A DNA stretch of 64,000 nt from Spirochaetales bacterium (GCA_016928955.1 JAFGJV010000004.1:1-64000); one strand, 5' to 3'; shown: positions 37,382-46,596, counted from the first letter of the stretch. Numbers and translations: made by a program. Notes: generated from the letters alone by a model not told the origin.

Positions 37382-37825
37382 ATGAAGGTTCCACTGCTTG
37401 TCGTGGTTGCGATCTGCGCGGCCGTGTGCGCGGGAGGCTGCGCCAGCCTGCCTTCGGGCGGGATAGACGCCTTGGCGGGCACCTGGTGGGTGCTCGATAG
37501 CCTTGGCGGCCAAGCGGCCGCGGCCGGAACGGACGGCTCGCCGCTCACCCTTATGTTCACCACGGATGGTACCGGCATGGCCGGCTATTCCGGCTGCAAC
37601 CAGTATGGGGCTCGGGTGGCTATCCAGGATGATGGCCGTATCGTCGTAGACCAGCTGTACGCCACCAAGATGGCCTGCGACAATCTGGTATACGAGTGGG
37701 CTTTTCTGGACGCGCTGAAAAAAACAGCGAGCTTTCGTCTTGAGGGAGACCGCCTGATTTTCAATGACGCGGCCGGTTCAGAGGTGGCTGTGTTCCAGAA
37801 AAGCAGCCCGCCCGATCAACTGTAG
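37382..37825 (+). CDS. META-domain (HslJ-like) lipoprotein
   Basis: Lipobox CAGGC; LAGTWWVLDSLGG..LTLMFTTDGTGMAGYSGCNQYGA..ATKMAC. Confidence 0.8.
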   Translation: MKVPLLVVVAICAAVCAGGCASLPSGGIDALAGTWWVLDSLGGQAAAAGTDGSPLTLMFTTDGTGMAGYSGCNQYGARVAIQDDGRIVVDQLYATKMACDNLVYEWAFLDALKKTASFRLEGDRLIFNDAAGSEVAVFQKSSPPDQL

Positions 37826-37888
37826 CACGGTGGAGCATGCCACGGATTCCTCGCGTATACGCACGAAAGGCCGGATACAATGGCAGTC

Positions 37889-38395
37889 ATGAAGAAAGAG
37901 TATCAGGATATATTGAAACGAGCTCAGGAACGCGCCGATTTCATACAGCGGCAGATGAGGTACCTTTCGCGGTTTCACATCAAGAATTTTGACCATGTTA
38001 TAGCCCAGTACCAGGATGAGGCCTTTCAGGAAATCGATTGCCTCAAGTGCGGCAACTGCTGCAGGCAGAGAAGCCCGGTATTCTCAGAGACTGACTTGAA
38101 ACGCCTGGCCAAAGCCCTTGGTTTCCAGCGCGACGCATTTGTGCGCGACACCCTTGAGCGCGACCAGGACGGCAACTGGGTCCTGAAGAGCCTTCCCTGT
38201 CCCTTTCTGAACGACGACAATACTTGCCAGGCCTACGATGTGCGTCCCAAGGATTGCGAGGCCTACCCCTACTGCGCGGAACGCGGTGCCCAGCGAGCGC
38301 TCGGACGCCTTGCCCGCAACGCCACCATATGCCCGGTTGCTTACATGGTGGCCGAGCGCCTGATCGAGCGCTACGCTCCGGGTACGGACGCGTGA
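37889..38395 (+). CDS. YkgJ-family cysteine-cluster protein
   Basis: DCLKCGNCCRQRSPVF..CPFLNDDNTCQAYDVRPKDCEAYPYC. Confidence 0.85.
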   Translation: MKKEYQDILKRAQERADFIQRQMRYLSRFHIKNFDHVIAQYQDEAFQEIDCLKCGNCCRQRSPVFSETDLKRLAKALGFQRDAFVRDTLERDQDGNWVLKSLPCPFLNDDNTCQAYDVRPKDCEAYPYCAERGAQRALGRLARNATICPVAYMVAERLIERYAPGTDA

Positions 38396-39912
38396 AGGCG
38401 GCCGGCGGAAAAACGAAGGGGCGTTTTCCTGCGCTCTACGTGGCATCCGCCGTTCTCATGTTTTCCCTGGTCATGTTTGCCGCGGGACTGGACCACAGGG
38501 CCAGAAAACAAACGTACATAGACGAGCATATCGAGCTTCTTACATCGCGCCTGGATGCCACCGTAAAAAGCCTGGAAACCTTCTCCCGCTACGTGTTTGA
38601 GGTATCGGTTAACAGGCCAGAACAGCTCGGATTGGTATCAAGCGCCTGGCGTGAGCACCCTGAAGCCCGGGCCCCGTACCGGGACCGGCTCTATGAGCTG
38701 ATGCTGCCTTTGTACGAGCGGCTCGAGAGCTTTGACTTCCGCCAGCTACATTTTCATTTTCCTGACAGCGTCAGCTTCCTCAGGATGCACAGCCCCGATT
38801 TCTTTGGCGATGACCTGAGCGGTGTGCGAGAAAGCGTGCGGCTCGCAAATTCGGAGCTAAGGCGCGTGACCGGCTTTGAGGAAGGGCGCATATTCAACGG
38901 CTACCGTTTCGTGTATCCCCTGTTTTTTGAGAACGAACATTGCGGCTCCGTTGAGGTGTCTTTTTCCATGGGCTCGTTCATATCGGTACTGGAGCGGCTG
39001 TCGGATTGCGCGTACCTGTTTGCCATCAAACGTAGTTTGGTGGAGGCGACCGTCTTTGAGGAGAAGCAGGGCAATTACGTGCCCAGCTGGTTTTCAGACG
39101 ACTACCTGTTTGATGTCGCGATTAAGAATAGACAGGAAGATGAACGCCTGTTTTACTCCATGCGGGAAGGGATACAGGGGCTGCTCGAGGCAGGCGGGGA
39201 TTTTGGCGTGGTCATACGATGGAACCACCATGACTACCGCGTTTTGTTCAAGTCCATCCGGAACTTGCATGGCGACGAGGTTGCGTACCTGGTAACGTGC
39301 GACCAGGATCAAGGGTACAGGCAGCTCAGAAGCGACTTTCTATCGTATTCGGCCATAGGCACGATAGGCTATGCCGTGCTGACCGTGCTTCTATACCTAG
39401 TGATCCGGGAACGGCGCAAGCTCAAGCTTATGTCCACCACGGACGCCTTGACAGGGTTGAGCAACCGGCGGCGCTTTATCGAGCTGACCGAGACCGAGCT
39501 TGGGCGCAGCCGCCGTTATGGCACAGCAACTGCCCTCATCATGCTGGACATAGACGATTTCAAGCGCATCAACGACCAGTACGGACACAACCAGGGCGAC
39601 GTGGTACTCAGGGCGGTGGCCAGGATACTCAAGGAGTCGCTCAGGGTAACCGACGAACTGGGACGCTGGGGCGGCGAGGAATTCATAGTGCTGCTTCCGA
39701 ACACGGTCGCCGCCGCCGCCCTGTCCGTGGCCGGAAAGGTGGTGAGCGCGGTCAGGGATAGCCGCCTTGGGCCGGAAGCGTCGCTTACCATCAGCGCGGG
39801 CGTGGCCGAATACCGCCGACCGGAAGGCATGGAAGCCCTGGTGGCCAGGGCCGACGCCGCCCTGTACCAGGCAAAGAGCCAGGGCAAGAACAGGGCCATC
39901 GGTTCCGACTGA
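38392..39912 (+). CDS. Membrane diguanylate cyclase (GGDEF) with Cache-like ectodomain
   Basis: GTG start overlapping previous stop; TDALTGLSNRRRF; RWGGEEFIVLLP. Confidence 0.87.
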   Translation: MKAAGGKTKGRFPALYVASAVLMFSLVMFAAGLDHRARKQTYIDEHIELLTSRLDATVKSLETFSRYVFEVSVNRPEQLGLVSSAWREHPEARAPYRDRLYELMLPLYERLESFDFRQLHFHFPDSVSFLRMHSPDFFGDDLSGVRESVRLANSELRRVTGFEEGRIFNGYRFVYPLFFENEHCGSVEVSFSMGSFISVLERLSDCAYLFAIKRSLVEATVFEEKQGNYVPSWFSDDYLFDVAIKNRQEDERLFYSMREGIQGLLEAGGDFGVVIRWNHHDYRVLFKSIRNLHGDEVAYLVTCDQDQGYRQLRSDFLSYSAIGTIGYAVLTVLLYLVIRERRKLKLMSTTDALTGLSNRRRFIELTETELGRSRRYGTATALIMLDIDDFKRINDQYGHNQGDVVLRAVARILKESLRVTDELGRWGGEEFIVLLPNTVAAAALSVAGKVVSAVRDSRLGPEASLTISAGVAEYRRPEGMEALVARADAALYQAKSQGKNRAIGSD

Positions 39913-39928
39913 GAAAGCGCCAGCCCCG

Positions 39929-41536
39929 CTAGAAGGCGGCAACGCAGCCGTCGGTGCGCTTTTCCGTGGCGCCGCATAGCACGCCGGTGCCGTCCCGCCA
40001 TATGATCTGGCCGCGCCCGAACGACCCGGCATCCCTCTCCACCGTGATGTCGTGCCCGCGGGCAAGCAGGGCTTCAACAAGCGAGCTGTCATAGTCGGCC
40101 TCTACCTGCACCGCCAGGCCTTGAGTCCACTGGAAGCGCGGGGCGTCCAGGGCTTCTTGTGGATTGCGGCCGTGTTTCAGGGCGTGGACAAGCACCTGAA
40201 GGTGGCCCTGCGGCTGCATAAAGCCGCCCATCACGCCGAAGGGACCAACGGCCGCGTCGTCCTTGGTGAGGAAACCGGGAATGATGGTGTGGTATGGACG
40301 CTTGCCGGGTTCAAGCATGTTGGGGTGCCCGGCGCGGGTGGAAAAATTGTGCCCGCGGTTGTGCAGGGCTATGCCCGTGCCTGGCACCACGATGCCAGAG
40401 CCAAAGCCCATGTAGTTGCTCTGTATGTACGACACCATGCAGCCGCTGGCGTCCGCAGTGGCCAGGTATACCGTGCCGCCCCGGTCAGGAGAACCGGCCG
40501 CGGGGACCAACGCGCGCTGGCCGATCAGCGAGCGTCGTTCCGCAAGGTAGCCTGGATCAAGAAGGCTATCAGCCCCGTATGGCATGGCTCCCGGTTCGGC
40601 AACGTAGGCGGCGGCGTCGGCAAAGGCCAGCTTGAGGGCCTCAATCTGGAGGTGGGCTGCCTGGTCTGGCGGCAGGCCGGCAAGATCGTCCGTATCCAGC
40701 ATGCCCAGGGCCATGAGGGCAACGAGTCCCTGCCCGTTGGGCGGTATTTCCCATACCCGGTGGCCCATGAAGTCTACGCCGACCGGCTCCACCCACTCGG
40801 GCTGAAAGGCGGCCAGGTCGGAGGCGCGCAGGAAGCCGCCGGTAGCGCGGGAGTGCGCGTCAACGAGAGCGGCCAGGCGGCCGCGGTAGAAGGACTCGCA
40901 GGCCGTGTCTGCCAGCTCGCCCAGGGTGGCCGCGTGCTCGGGGCTGTTCCACAGGGAGCCAGCGCGAGGGGCATGGCCGGCAGGAGCGAATACGCGGAAC
41001 CACTCCCTGAACACATCGTCCTTGAGGGCGACGCTATACGCAGCGTGGGCCTTGCCCCAGTACCGGGCGCACACCGGCGATACCGGATAGCCATCGCGCG
41101 CGTAGCGCACGGCCGCCTCAAGGAGGTCGGCAAAGGGCAGGGCTCCGAAACGGCGCGACAGGGCGGACCATGCAGACGGAGCTCCGGGAACGGTAACGGG
41201 CTCCCAGCCGTGCTTGGCTATGAGAGGAGGATCCTGGCGAGCCAGCGCGGCCAGGGATAGCGCCTTGGGCGCCGGGCCCGACGCGTTCAGGCCATACAAT
41301 CGGCCGTCTTTCCATACCAGGGCAAAGGCGTCACCGCCTATGCCGTTGGCCGTGGGTTCCAGCACGGTCAGGGCGGCGGCCGTGGCCACCGCGGCGTCCA
41401 CGGCGTTGCCGCCGCGTTTCAGGACATCAAGGCCGGCCTGGGCAGCCAGCGGCTGGCCGGTGCATACCATGCCGTTCCTGGCATAGACCACGGAGCGGGC
41501 CGAGGGGAATTCGCGCGAGTCGGGGTTGAAATTCAT
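39929..41536 (-). CDS. Gamma-glutamyltransferase family protein
   Basis: GMVCTGQPLAAQAGLDVLKRGGNAVDAAVATAAALTVLEPTANGIGGDAF; IPPNGQGLVALMAL; MGGFMQPQGHLQVLV. Confidence 0.9.
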   Translation of the reverse strand: MNFNPDSREFPSARSVVYARNGMVCTGQPLAAQAGLDVLKRGGNAVDAAVATAAALTVLEPTANGIGGDAFALVWKDGRLYGLNASGPAPKALSLAALARQDPPLIAKHGWEPVTVPGAPSAWSALSRRFGALPFADLLEAAVRYARDGYPVSPVCARYWGKAHAAYSVALKDDVFREWFRVFAPAGHAPRAGSLWNSPEHAATLGELADTACESFYRGRLAALVDAHSRATGGFLRASDLAAFQPEWVEPVGVDFMGHRVWEIPPNGQGLVALMALGMLDTDDLAGLPPDQAAHLQIEALKLAFADAAAYVAEPGAMPYGADSLLDPGYLAERRSLIGQRALVPAAGSPDRGGTVYLATADASGCMVSYIQSNYMGFGSGIVVPGTGIALHNRGHNFSTRAGHPNMLEPGKRPYHTIIPGFLTKDDAAVGPFGVMGGFMQPQGHLQVLVHALKHGRNPQEALDAPRFQWTQGLAVQVEADYDSSLVEALLARGHDITVERDAGSFGRGQIIWRDGTGVLCGATEKRTDGCVAAF

Positions 41537-41618
41537 GTGGCAAGTATACACGCTCCCAAGCGGCGGGGGGAGAGCGAACTTGCGCATTTTGCTCCAGGCG
41601 GCGATACTCCCTTGCGGC

Positions 41619-42320
41619 ATGGAAACAGGCTTTGAACTGGACATAGGAAGCAAGCTCTATCGGGCAACGGTGGGCGCGGACGGACGCGTGCGCGTTCGGC
41701 CGGAACCGCGAGCCGCCCAGACGGAAGTTCTGGTCCGCTTAGGGCCCGGCGGCGGAACAGTGGCCGCCGGCCAGCATCAAGAGCTTGCGGATACATTCTC
41801 GGACAAGGAGTTCTGGGAAACCCTGGGTGCGGCTGATGCCGACAAGCTGTCGGAGTTGGCGGGTCGGGCCGCCAAGGAAGCAGCATCTGCGGATCCAGGC
41901 GCCAGGACCATGGCCGGGGCGCTTGCCATAGAATTCGCCGTGACGGCGGCCAGGGCGCGCGCGATGGTGTCGGGCATGCGCTGGCGCGAACCGGCTGGCG
42001 TGTGGTCGCTGGACGATGTTGTGCGCTGCATAGAGCTGAACTACAGCCGCAATTTCAGCCTGGAATTTTTCGTGGGCAAGTGCGCCAGCAACACTTCGGA
42101 TTTTTCCAGGCGCTTCAAGGAGAGGGCGGGGTGCCCCCTATTCGAGTACATAAACCGCCAGCGCGTAAAACGGGCGGCGGCCCTGCTCAAGGCAACATCC
42201 AGGCCCATCATCGAGATATCGGAAGCCGTGGGCTATAACAACTTGTCGTTTTTCAACCGCTATTTCCTCCGCATCATGGGCATGAGCCCACGGGATTTCC
42301 GTTTATCCTCCGCAAGATAG
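41619..42320 (+). CDS. AraC-family transcriptional regulator
   Basis: C-terminal double HTH: CIELNYSRNFSLEFFVGKCASNTSDFSRRFKERAGCPLFEYINRQRVKRAAALLKATSRPIIEISEAVGYNNLSFFNRYFLRIMGMSPRDFR. Confidence 0.85.
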   Translation: METGFELDIGSKLYRATVGADGRVRVRPEPRAAQTEVLVRLGPGGGTVAAGQHQELADTFSDKEFWETLGAADADKLSELAGRAAKEAASADPGARTMAGALAIEFAVTAARARAMVSGMRWREPAGVWSLDDVVRCIELNYSRNFSLEFFVGKCASNTSDFSRRFKERAGCPLFEYINRQRVKRAAALLKATSRPIIEISEAVGYNNLSFFNRYFLRIMGMSPRDFRLSSAR

Positions 42321-42355
42321 TGCCTGATTCGCAGGCCAAATACGCAAGATAGTGC
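42311..42355 (+). promoter_or_regulatory. Direct repeat CGCAAGATAGTGC x2, candidate operator between AraC gene and the fliN operon
   Basis: Identical 13-mers at 42311-42323 and 42343-42355, 32 bp apart. Confidence 0.5.
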
Positions 42356-42463
42356 AAGACCCCAACGCGTAACCGGTTTACGTTTGTGCATAGGCGCCAG
42401 GGTAGCCAGGCATCACTATGGCACGTCCAGATGCCAGCCACGGGCGGCGCGTTGGAGGCGACA

Positions 42464-42733
42464 ATGAAGGAACAAGCGGAAAAGGGCGACGCTCGTGTGG
42501 ACTCAGGCAGGGTACAGCTGGACGCCGTGGTGGTGTTGGCGCGATCCGAGCTGAGCCCGGCCGAGGCCGACTCAGCCAGGACCGGGTCTGGCCTGCGCAT
42601 GAAGGCGGCACAGGGAGGCACCGTGTGGCTGGAAGCCGGCGGCGTGACGCTGGCCGAGGGCCGACTGGCCAGGAGAAAGGGCGTTACGTCCTTTGTGGTC
42701 AGCAAGGTATACGGAGAGGAGGCCGGACGATGA
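42464..42733 (+). CDS. Small SpoA/FliN-like protein (divergent)
   Basis: SD GGAGG; VQLDAVVVLARSELSPAEADSARTGSGLRMKAAQGGTVWLEAGGVTLAEGRLARRKGVTSFVVSKV resembles a SpoA domain; first gene of the switch operon. Confidence 0.6.
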   Translation: MKEQAEKGDARVDSGRVQLDAVVVLARSELSPAEADSARTGSGLRMKAAQGGTVWLEAGGVTLAEGRLARRKGVTSFVVSKVYGEEAGR

Positions 42734-42969
42734 AAACGGGAAACGTGAACGACGCTATGGTCAGACTGCAGGTGGTGCTCGGGGAGCGGTGTTTGTCCGT
42801 ACGGGACCTGGGCACCGTGGGCGAGGGCTCCATCGTAAAGCTGGACGCCATAGCCGGCGAGCCCGTGGCCTTGCTGGCCGAGGGACAAACTGTGGCCTGG
42901 GGAGAGGTGGTGGTGCTTGACGAAAATTTCGGCATCAGGGTCACCAAGCTGGACAGGGGCTCGCTATGA
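42730..42969 (+). CDS. Flagellar motor switch protein FliN-like (SpoA domain)
   Basis: VRLQVVLGERCLSVRDLGTVGEGSIVKLDAIAGEPVALLAEGQTVAWGEVVVLDENFGIRVTKL. Confidence 0.85.
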   Translation: MKTGNVNDAMVRLQVVLGERCLSVRDLGTVGEGSIVKLDAIAGEPVALLAEGQTVAWGEVVVLDENFGIRVTKLDRGSL

Positions 42970-44783
42970 GCGCGGGACCAGGTACGGTTTTGCCCCCCTT
43001 TATGGTGGGGCCGCGGGGCAGGGAACCCCTGCCGGAGCGCGTCAAGCTGTACGATTTCCGCCGGCCTGACAAATTCACCAAAGACCAGATCCGCACCATG
43101 CAGATACTGGCCGAGACGTTCGGAAAGCTGGCAGAGACGGCCTTGTCGGCAAAGCTGCGTACCCTGGTGGCCCTGGAGCTGGATACAGTCGACCAGGAGA
43201 CCTACGACGAGTTCACGGCTCCGCTCTGCGCTCCAACCGTGCTGGCAGTGGCGACCATGCGGCCTCTCAAGGGCCAGGCCGTGCTGAGAATCAGCATGGA
43301 CGCGGCTGACGCCATCCTGGAGCGAGCCTTCGGCTCGCAGGATGCGGTTTTGCCCGAGGCGTTGAAACGCGAGCTTACCGACATAGAGTGCGCCAGCATG
43401 GAACGGCTCATGCCTGCCTTCCTGAATCCCCTGGCCAGCGCCTGGGAATTCGCCGGAGCCCTGGAAACGGAGCTGGTGACTCTGGAGACCAATCCGCGCT
43501 TTTGCCAGATAGTGCCTCCGAACGAAATGATCATCATCACATCGTTCAGGCTGAAGGTGGGCGGCTCGGAAGGGCGCCTGGACGTGGTGTATCCCTTCCT
43601 GCTCCTTGAGCCGCTGATATCCAAGCTGTCGGCCAAGTACTGGTACTCGCGCCGAGTGCCCGAGGAAGATCGTCCCCTGGAAGCGACAGCGCGCGCCACG
43701 CGCCTGCCTGCTGAGCTGGTGTGCCCCGCGGGAAAAATCAGCGTGGGCGAGCTGTCGCGCCTGAAGAGGGGTACGGTCATCCCGTTACCCGCCCTGGACC
43801 AGGGCAGAACCGTACTCAGGCTGGGCGGCAGGGTCGTTGCGGTCTGCCCGGGTACGCGGAAGGACGGCGGTGACTGGACGGCGTGCGCCAACGGTAGCCA
43901 CGCGCAACGGCCGAATGGCGAAGGCGACGACACGCCGGCGGCGGTGGCCGCTGGCATCAAGGATGCCCTGTCGTCGCTCAAGTCCGGACTGGCTGAGGCC
44001 GTGGACGGACTGGGGAAGCGCATAGACGAGCTTAAAGGCAGCCAGGAGGACATGGCGGACCGCGTGTTCTACGGCCAGGCAGACGCCCAGGAACGCCGGC
44101 GCCCCTTCCAGGAACTCGGCGGCGCGGATGCCAAGGCTTTGGCCCTGTTCCTGGCCAACGAGAGGGCCCAGCTGTGCGCCCTGGTGTTGTCCCATCTGGA
44201 CGAGGCGGCGGGCGCGCGCGTGTTGCCCTTCCTGCCGGACGCGGCGCAGACGGACATCATACGCCGGGTGGCCCTGTTCGATGGCGCCCCCCAGGACGTG
44301 GTTGCCGAGGTGGACCGCGTGCTCGGCGTCAAGATGGCGGCCATAGAACGGTCCAGGGCCAGCCAGGGCTCCATGGGCCTGTCCAAGGCCGTGGGTATAC
44401 TCAGCCTGGTGCCTCGCGACACGGAGAAGCTGGTCATCGGGACCATGGAAAGCGCCAACGCCGAGCTTGCCGAGAGCATCAAGCGCAACATGTTCGTGTT
44501 CGAGGATATCGTCATACTGGACGACGAATCCGTGGAAGCCGTGCTCAACATGGCTGATAGGCAGGACCTGCTGGTGGCCATGAAGGTCATGGACGACAGG
44601 GAACGCGAGCGGCTGTTTGCCCGCTTTCCGGCGGCCGCGCGGGACGGGCTGCGGGCAGAATACAAGACCCTTGGACGGAAGCGGGTCCGCGAATGCGACG
44701 AGGCGGGCGCCCGCGTGGTGGCCGTCATCAAGGCCCTGGAGGAGGAAGGCCGCATAGGCATACTCCGGGCGGACGAAGGCTGA
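42966..44783 (+). CDS. FliM-FliG fusion flagellar switch protein
   Basis: N-terminal FliM (VKLYDFRRPDKFTKDQIRTMQILAETF..), SpoA-like region (ISVGELSRLKRGTVIPLPALDQGRTVLRLGGRVVAVC), then FliG middle/C domains (DAKALALFLANERAQLCALVLSHLDEAAGARVLPFLPDAAQTDIIRRVALFDG..LAESIKRNMFVFEDIVILDDESVEAVLNMADRQDLLVAMK..). Confidence 0.85.
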   Translation: MSAGPGTVLPPFMVGPRGREPLPERVKLYDFRRPDKFTKDQIRTMQILAETFGKLAETALSAKLRTLVALELDTVDQETYDEFTAPLCAPTVLAVATMRPLKGQAVLRISMDAADAILERAFGSQDAVLPEALKRELTDIECASMERLMPAFLNPLASAWEFAGALETELVTLETNPRFCQIVPPNEMIIITSFRLKVGGSEGRLDVVYPFLLLEPLISKLSAKYWYSRRVPEEDRPLEATARATRLPAELVCPAGKISVGELSRLKRGTVIPLPALDQGRTVLRLGGRVVAVCPGTRKDGGDWTACANGSHAQRPNGEGDDTPAAVAAGIKDALSSLKSGLAEAVDGLGKRIDELKGSQEDMADRVFYGQADAQERRRPFQELGGADAKALALFLANERAQLCALVLSHLDEAAGARVLPFLPDAAQTDIIRRVALFDGAPQDVVAEVDRVLGVKMAAIERSRASQGSMGLSKAVGILSLVPRDTEKLVIGTMESANAELAESIKRNMFVFEDIVILDDESVEAVLNMADRQDLLVAMKVMDDRERERLFARFPAAARDGLRAEYKTLGRKRVRECDEAGARVVAVIKALEEEGRIGILRADEG

Positions 44784-44831
44784 GATCAGGGCGTCAGAGG
44801 CGGCGCGGAACAAAGCGCGCAACCAAACGGT

Positions 44832-44864
44832 CCCTCCGCTGTCGAAGGATGGCGGAGGGTTTTC
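44832..44864 (+). terminator. Terminator-like hairpin after the switch operon
   Basis: CCCTCCGC-12 nt-GCGGAGGG followed by TTTTC. Confidence 0.65.
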
Positions 44865-44868
44865 ATTT

Positions 44869-46596
44869 ATGGCATACGACTACACGCGCGACACCATAGC
44901 CGATATTCCGGCCCGCGGGGCCCTTTTGTACTGCGATATGCCCGCCCTGGGCATGGCCGGCGGATCGACAATCACCTACAAGGAACTCGAGCTTCAGTCC
45001 AGGCGGGCGGCCGCCCGGCTCATGGCCATGAACGTGCGCACAGGCGACCGGGTATTGATATTGTCTGAGAACCGACCGGAATGGGGCATCGTGTCCTTTG
45101 CGGTGGCCAGGGCGGGAGCAGTGGCCGTGCCCGTGCTCACGGATTTCTCCGCCGACCAGATACGGGCCATCGCCGAGCACTCGGGAGCGACCGTGGCGTA
45201 CGCGTCGTCCAAGCAAGAGGGCAAGCTGGCTGGCCTCGGGCTCCACGTGTTGGCCATCAAGGATCTGTCCAGACTGCCCACCGCGGATGACAGTGGCGTG
45301 GCCTTCATACAGCCAGAGATACGGCCGAGCGACCTTGCGGCCATCGTGTACACGTCCGGCACCACGGGCGCGCCCAAGGGCGTGATGCTTACCCACGCCA
45401 ACTATCTGTCCGACGCCCTTGCCTGTCGTCCCGTTATCAGCCTGCGCACGGACGACGTGGCCCTGTCCATACTGCCTCTGGCCCACACCTACGAGTACAC
45501 CATAGGCTTCCTGATTCCGATGATGAGCGGAGCTTCCGTTCGCTATCTGGACAGGCCGCCGTCCAGCTCCGTGCTTCTGCCGGCTTTGGCGGCCGTGAGG
45601 CCGACCATCGTGCTGTCCGTGCCGCTGGTGATCGAGAAGATATACCGCGCGGCCGTGCAGCCGGGCCTTGAGCGACTGACTCTGTACCGCTCGCCCATGG
45701 CGCGACGCCTGCTTGAGCGCCTGGCCGGAGCCAAGCTCAGGCGGAGCTTTGGAGGGCGCTTGCGCTTCTTTGGCATAGGAGGGGCGCCTTTGGATCCGGA
45801 AGTGGAGCGTTTCCTTCTGTCGGCGCGCTTCCCCTTTGCCATAGGCTACGGACTCACGGAGACTGCGCCCATCATCGTGGCGGCGGCCGTGGGCAAAACC
45901 GGACCGCGGCTTACCGGTACGGCCTTGCCCGGCGCCGATATCGTCATAGCCGACGCAAAACAGGAAGACGGCGGACGCGAGGTGGGCGAGCTCCGCGTAA
46001 AGGGACCTATGGTGTTTTCCGGATACTACAAGGACCCGGCGCGCACGGCGGACGCCTTTGACCAGAACGGATACTTCCGCACGGGCGACCTTGCCAGCCG
46101 CGACGAGGGCGGGCGCATACGCCTGCGGGGCAGGCTGAAGACCATGATCCTTGGTCCAACGGGGGAGAATATCTATCCCGAGGACGTGGAAGCGGTGCTC
46201 AATTCGTCGCCCTGGGTGGCCGAGTCCCTGGTGTACGGCGGGGAGGACGGGCTGGCCGCCCTCATCATGCTCAAGCCCGAGCTGGTCGAGGAGCTGGGCG
46301 CCTGTGTGGTGGACGGCATGAAGGGCGCTGAGAGGGCGGCCGCGCGCTGGGGAGCCGTCATAGGCGCGGCCATCCTGTCGGCGGAGAAATCCGCGGAGAA
46401 GGCCGTGGTCCGCGTGCTGGACGCCGTGAGGAGGGAGACTAACGCCAGGCTGGCCGGTTTTTCCCGCCTGTCCAGGGTGTATGCCCAGACCGAGCCTTTT
46501 GAGAAAACGCCAACGCAGAAAATCAAGCGCTACCTGTACCCCCGCTCTTCTCAAAAAGAGCCTGAGGCACAGGACGCGTCAACCGTCAGCGCTTGA
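44869..46596 (+). CDS. AMP-dependent synthetase / long-chain acyl-CoA synthetase
   Basis: AIVYTSGTTGAPKGVMLTHANY; YGLTETAPI; YFRTGDLASRDEGGRIRLRGRLKTMI. Confidence 0.9.
   Translation: MAYDYTRDTIADIPARGALLYCDMPALGMAGGSTITYKELELQSRRAAARLMAMNVRTGDRVLILSENRPEWGIVSFAVARAGAVAVPVLTDFSADQIRAIAEHSGATVAYASSKQEGKLAGLGLHVLAIKDLSRLPTADDSGVAFIQPEIRPSDLAAIVYTSGTTGAPKGVMLTHANYLSDALACRPVISLRTDDVALSILPLAHTYEYTIGFLIPMMSGASVRYLDRPPSSSVLLPALAAVRPTIVLSVPLVIEKIYRAAVQPGLERLTLYRSPMARRLLERLAGAKLRRSFGGRLRFFGIGGAPLDPEVERFLLSARFPFAIGYGLTETAPIIVAAAVGKTGPRLTGTALPGADIVIADAKQEDGGREVGELRVKGPMVFSGYYKDPARTADAFDQNGYFRTGDLASRDEGGRIRLRGRLKTMILGPTGENIYPEDVEAVLNSSPWVAESLVYGGEDGLAALIMLKPELVEELGACVVDGMKGAERAAARWGAVIGAAILSAEKSAEKAVVRVLDAVRRETNARLAGFSRLSRVYAQTEPFEKTPTQKIKRYLYPRSSQKEPEAQDASTVSA

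Noticed and set aside
37158-37385. 75-aa ORF in the palindrome-rich spacer
   Set aside because: Runs through hairpins and into the next promoter; no family resemblance.
40052-41260. 402-aa plus-strand ORF antisense to gamma-glutamyltransferase
   Set aside because: Shadow of a well supported gene on the other strand.
43785-44822. 345-aa minus-strand ORF antisense to the FliM-FliG fusion
   Set aside because: No motifs; the sense frame matches conserved FliM/FliG families throughout.
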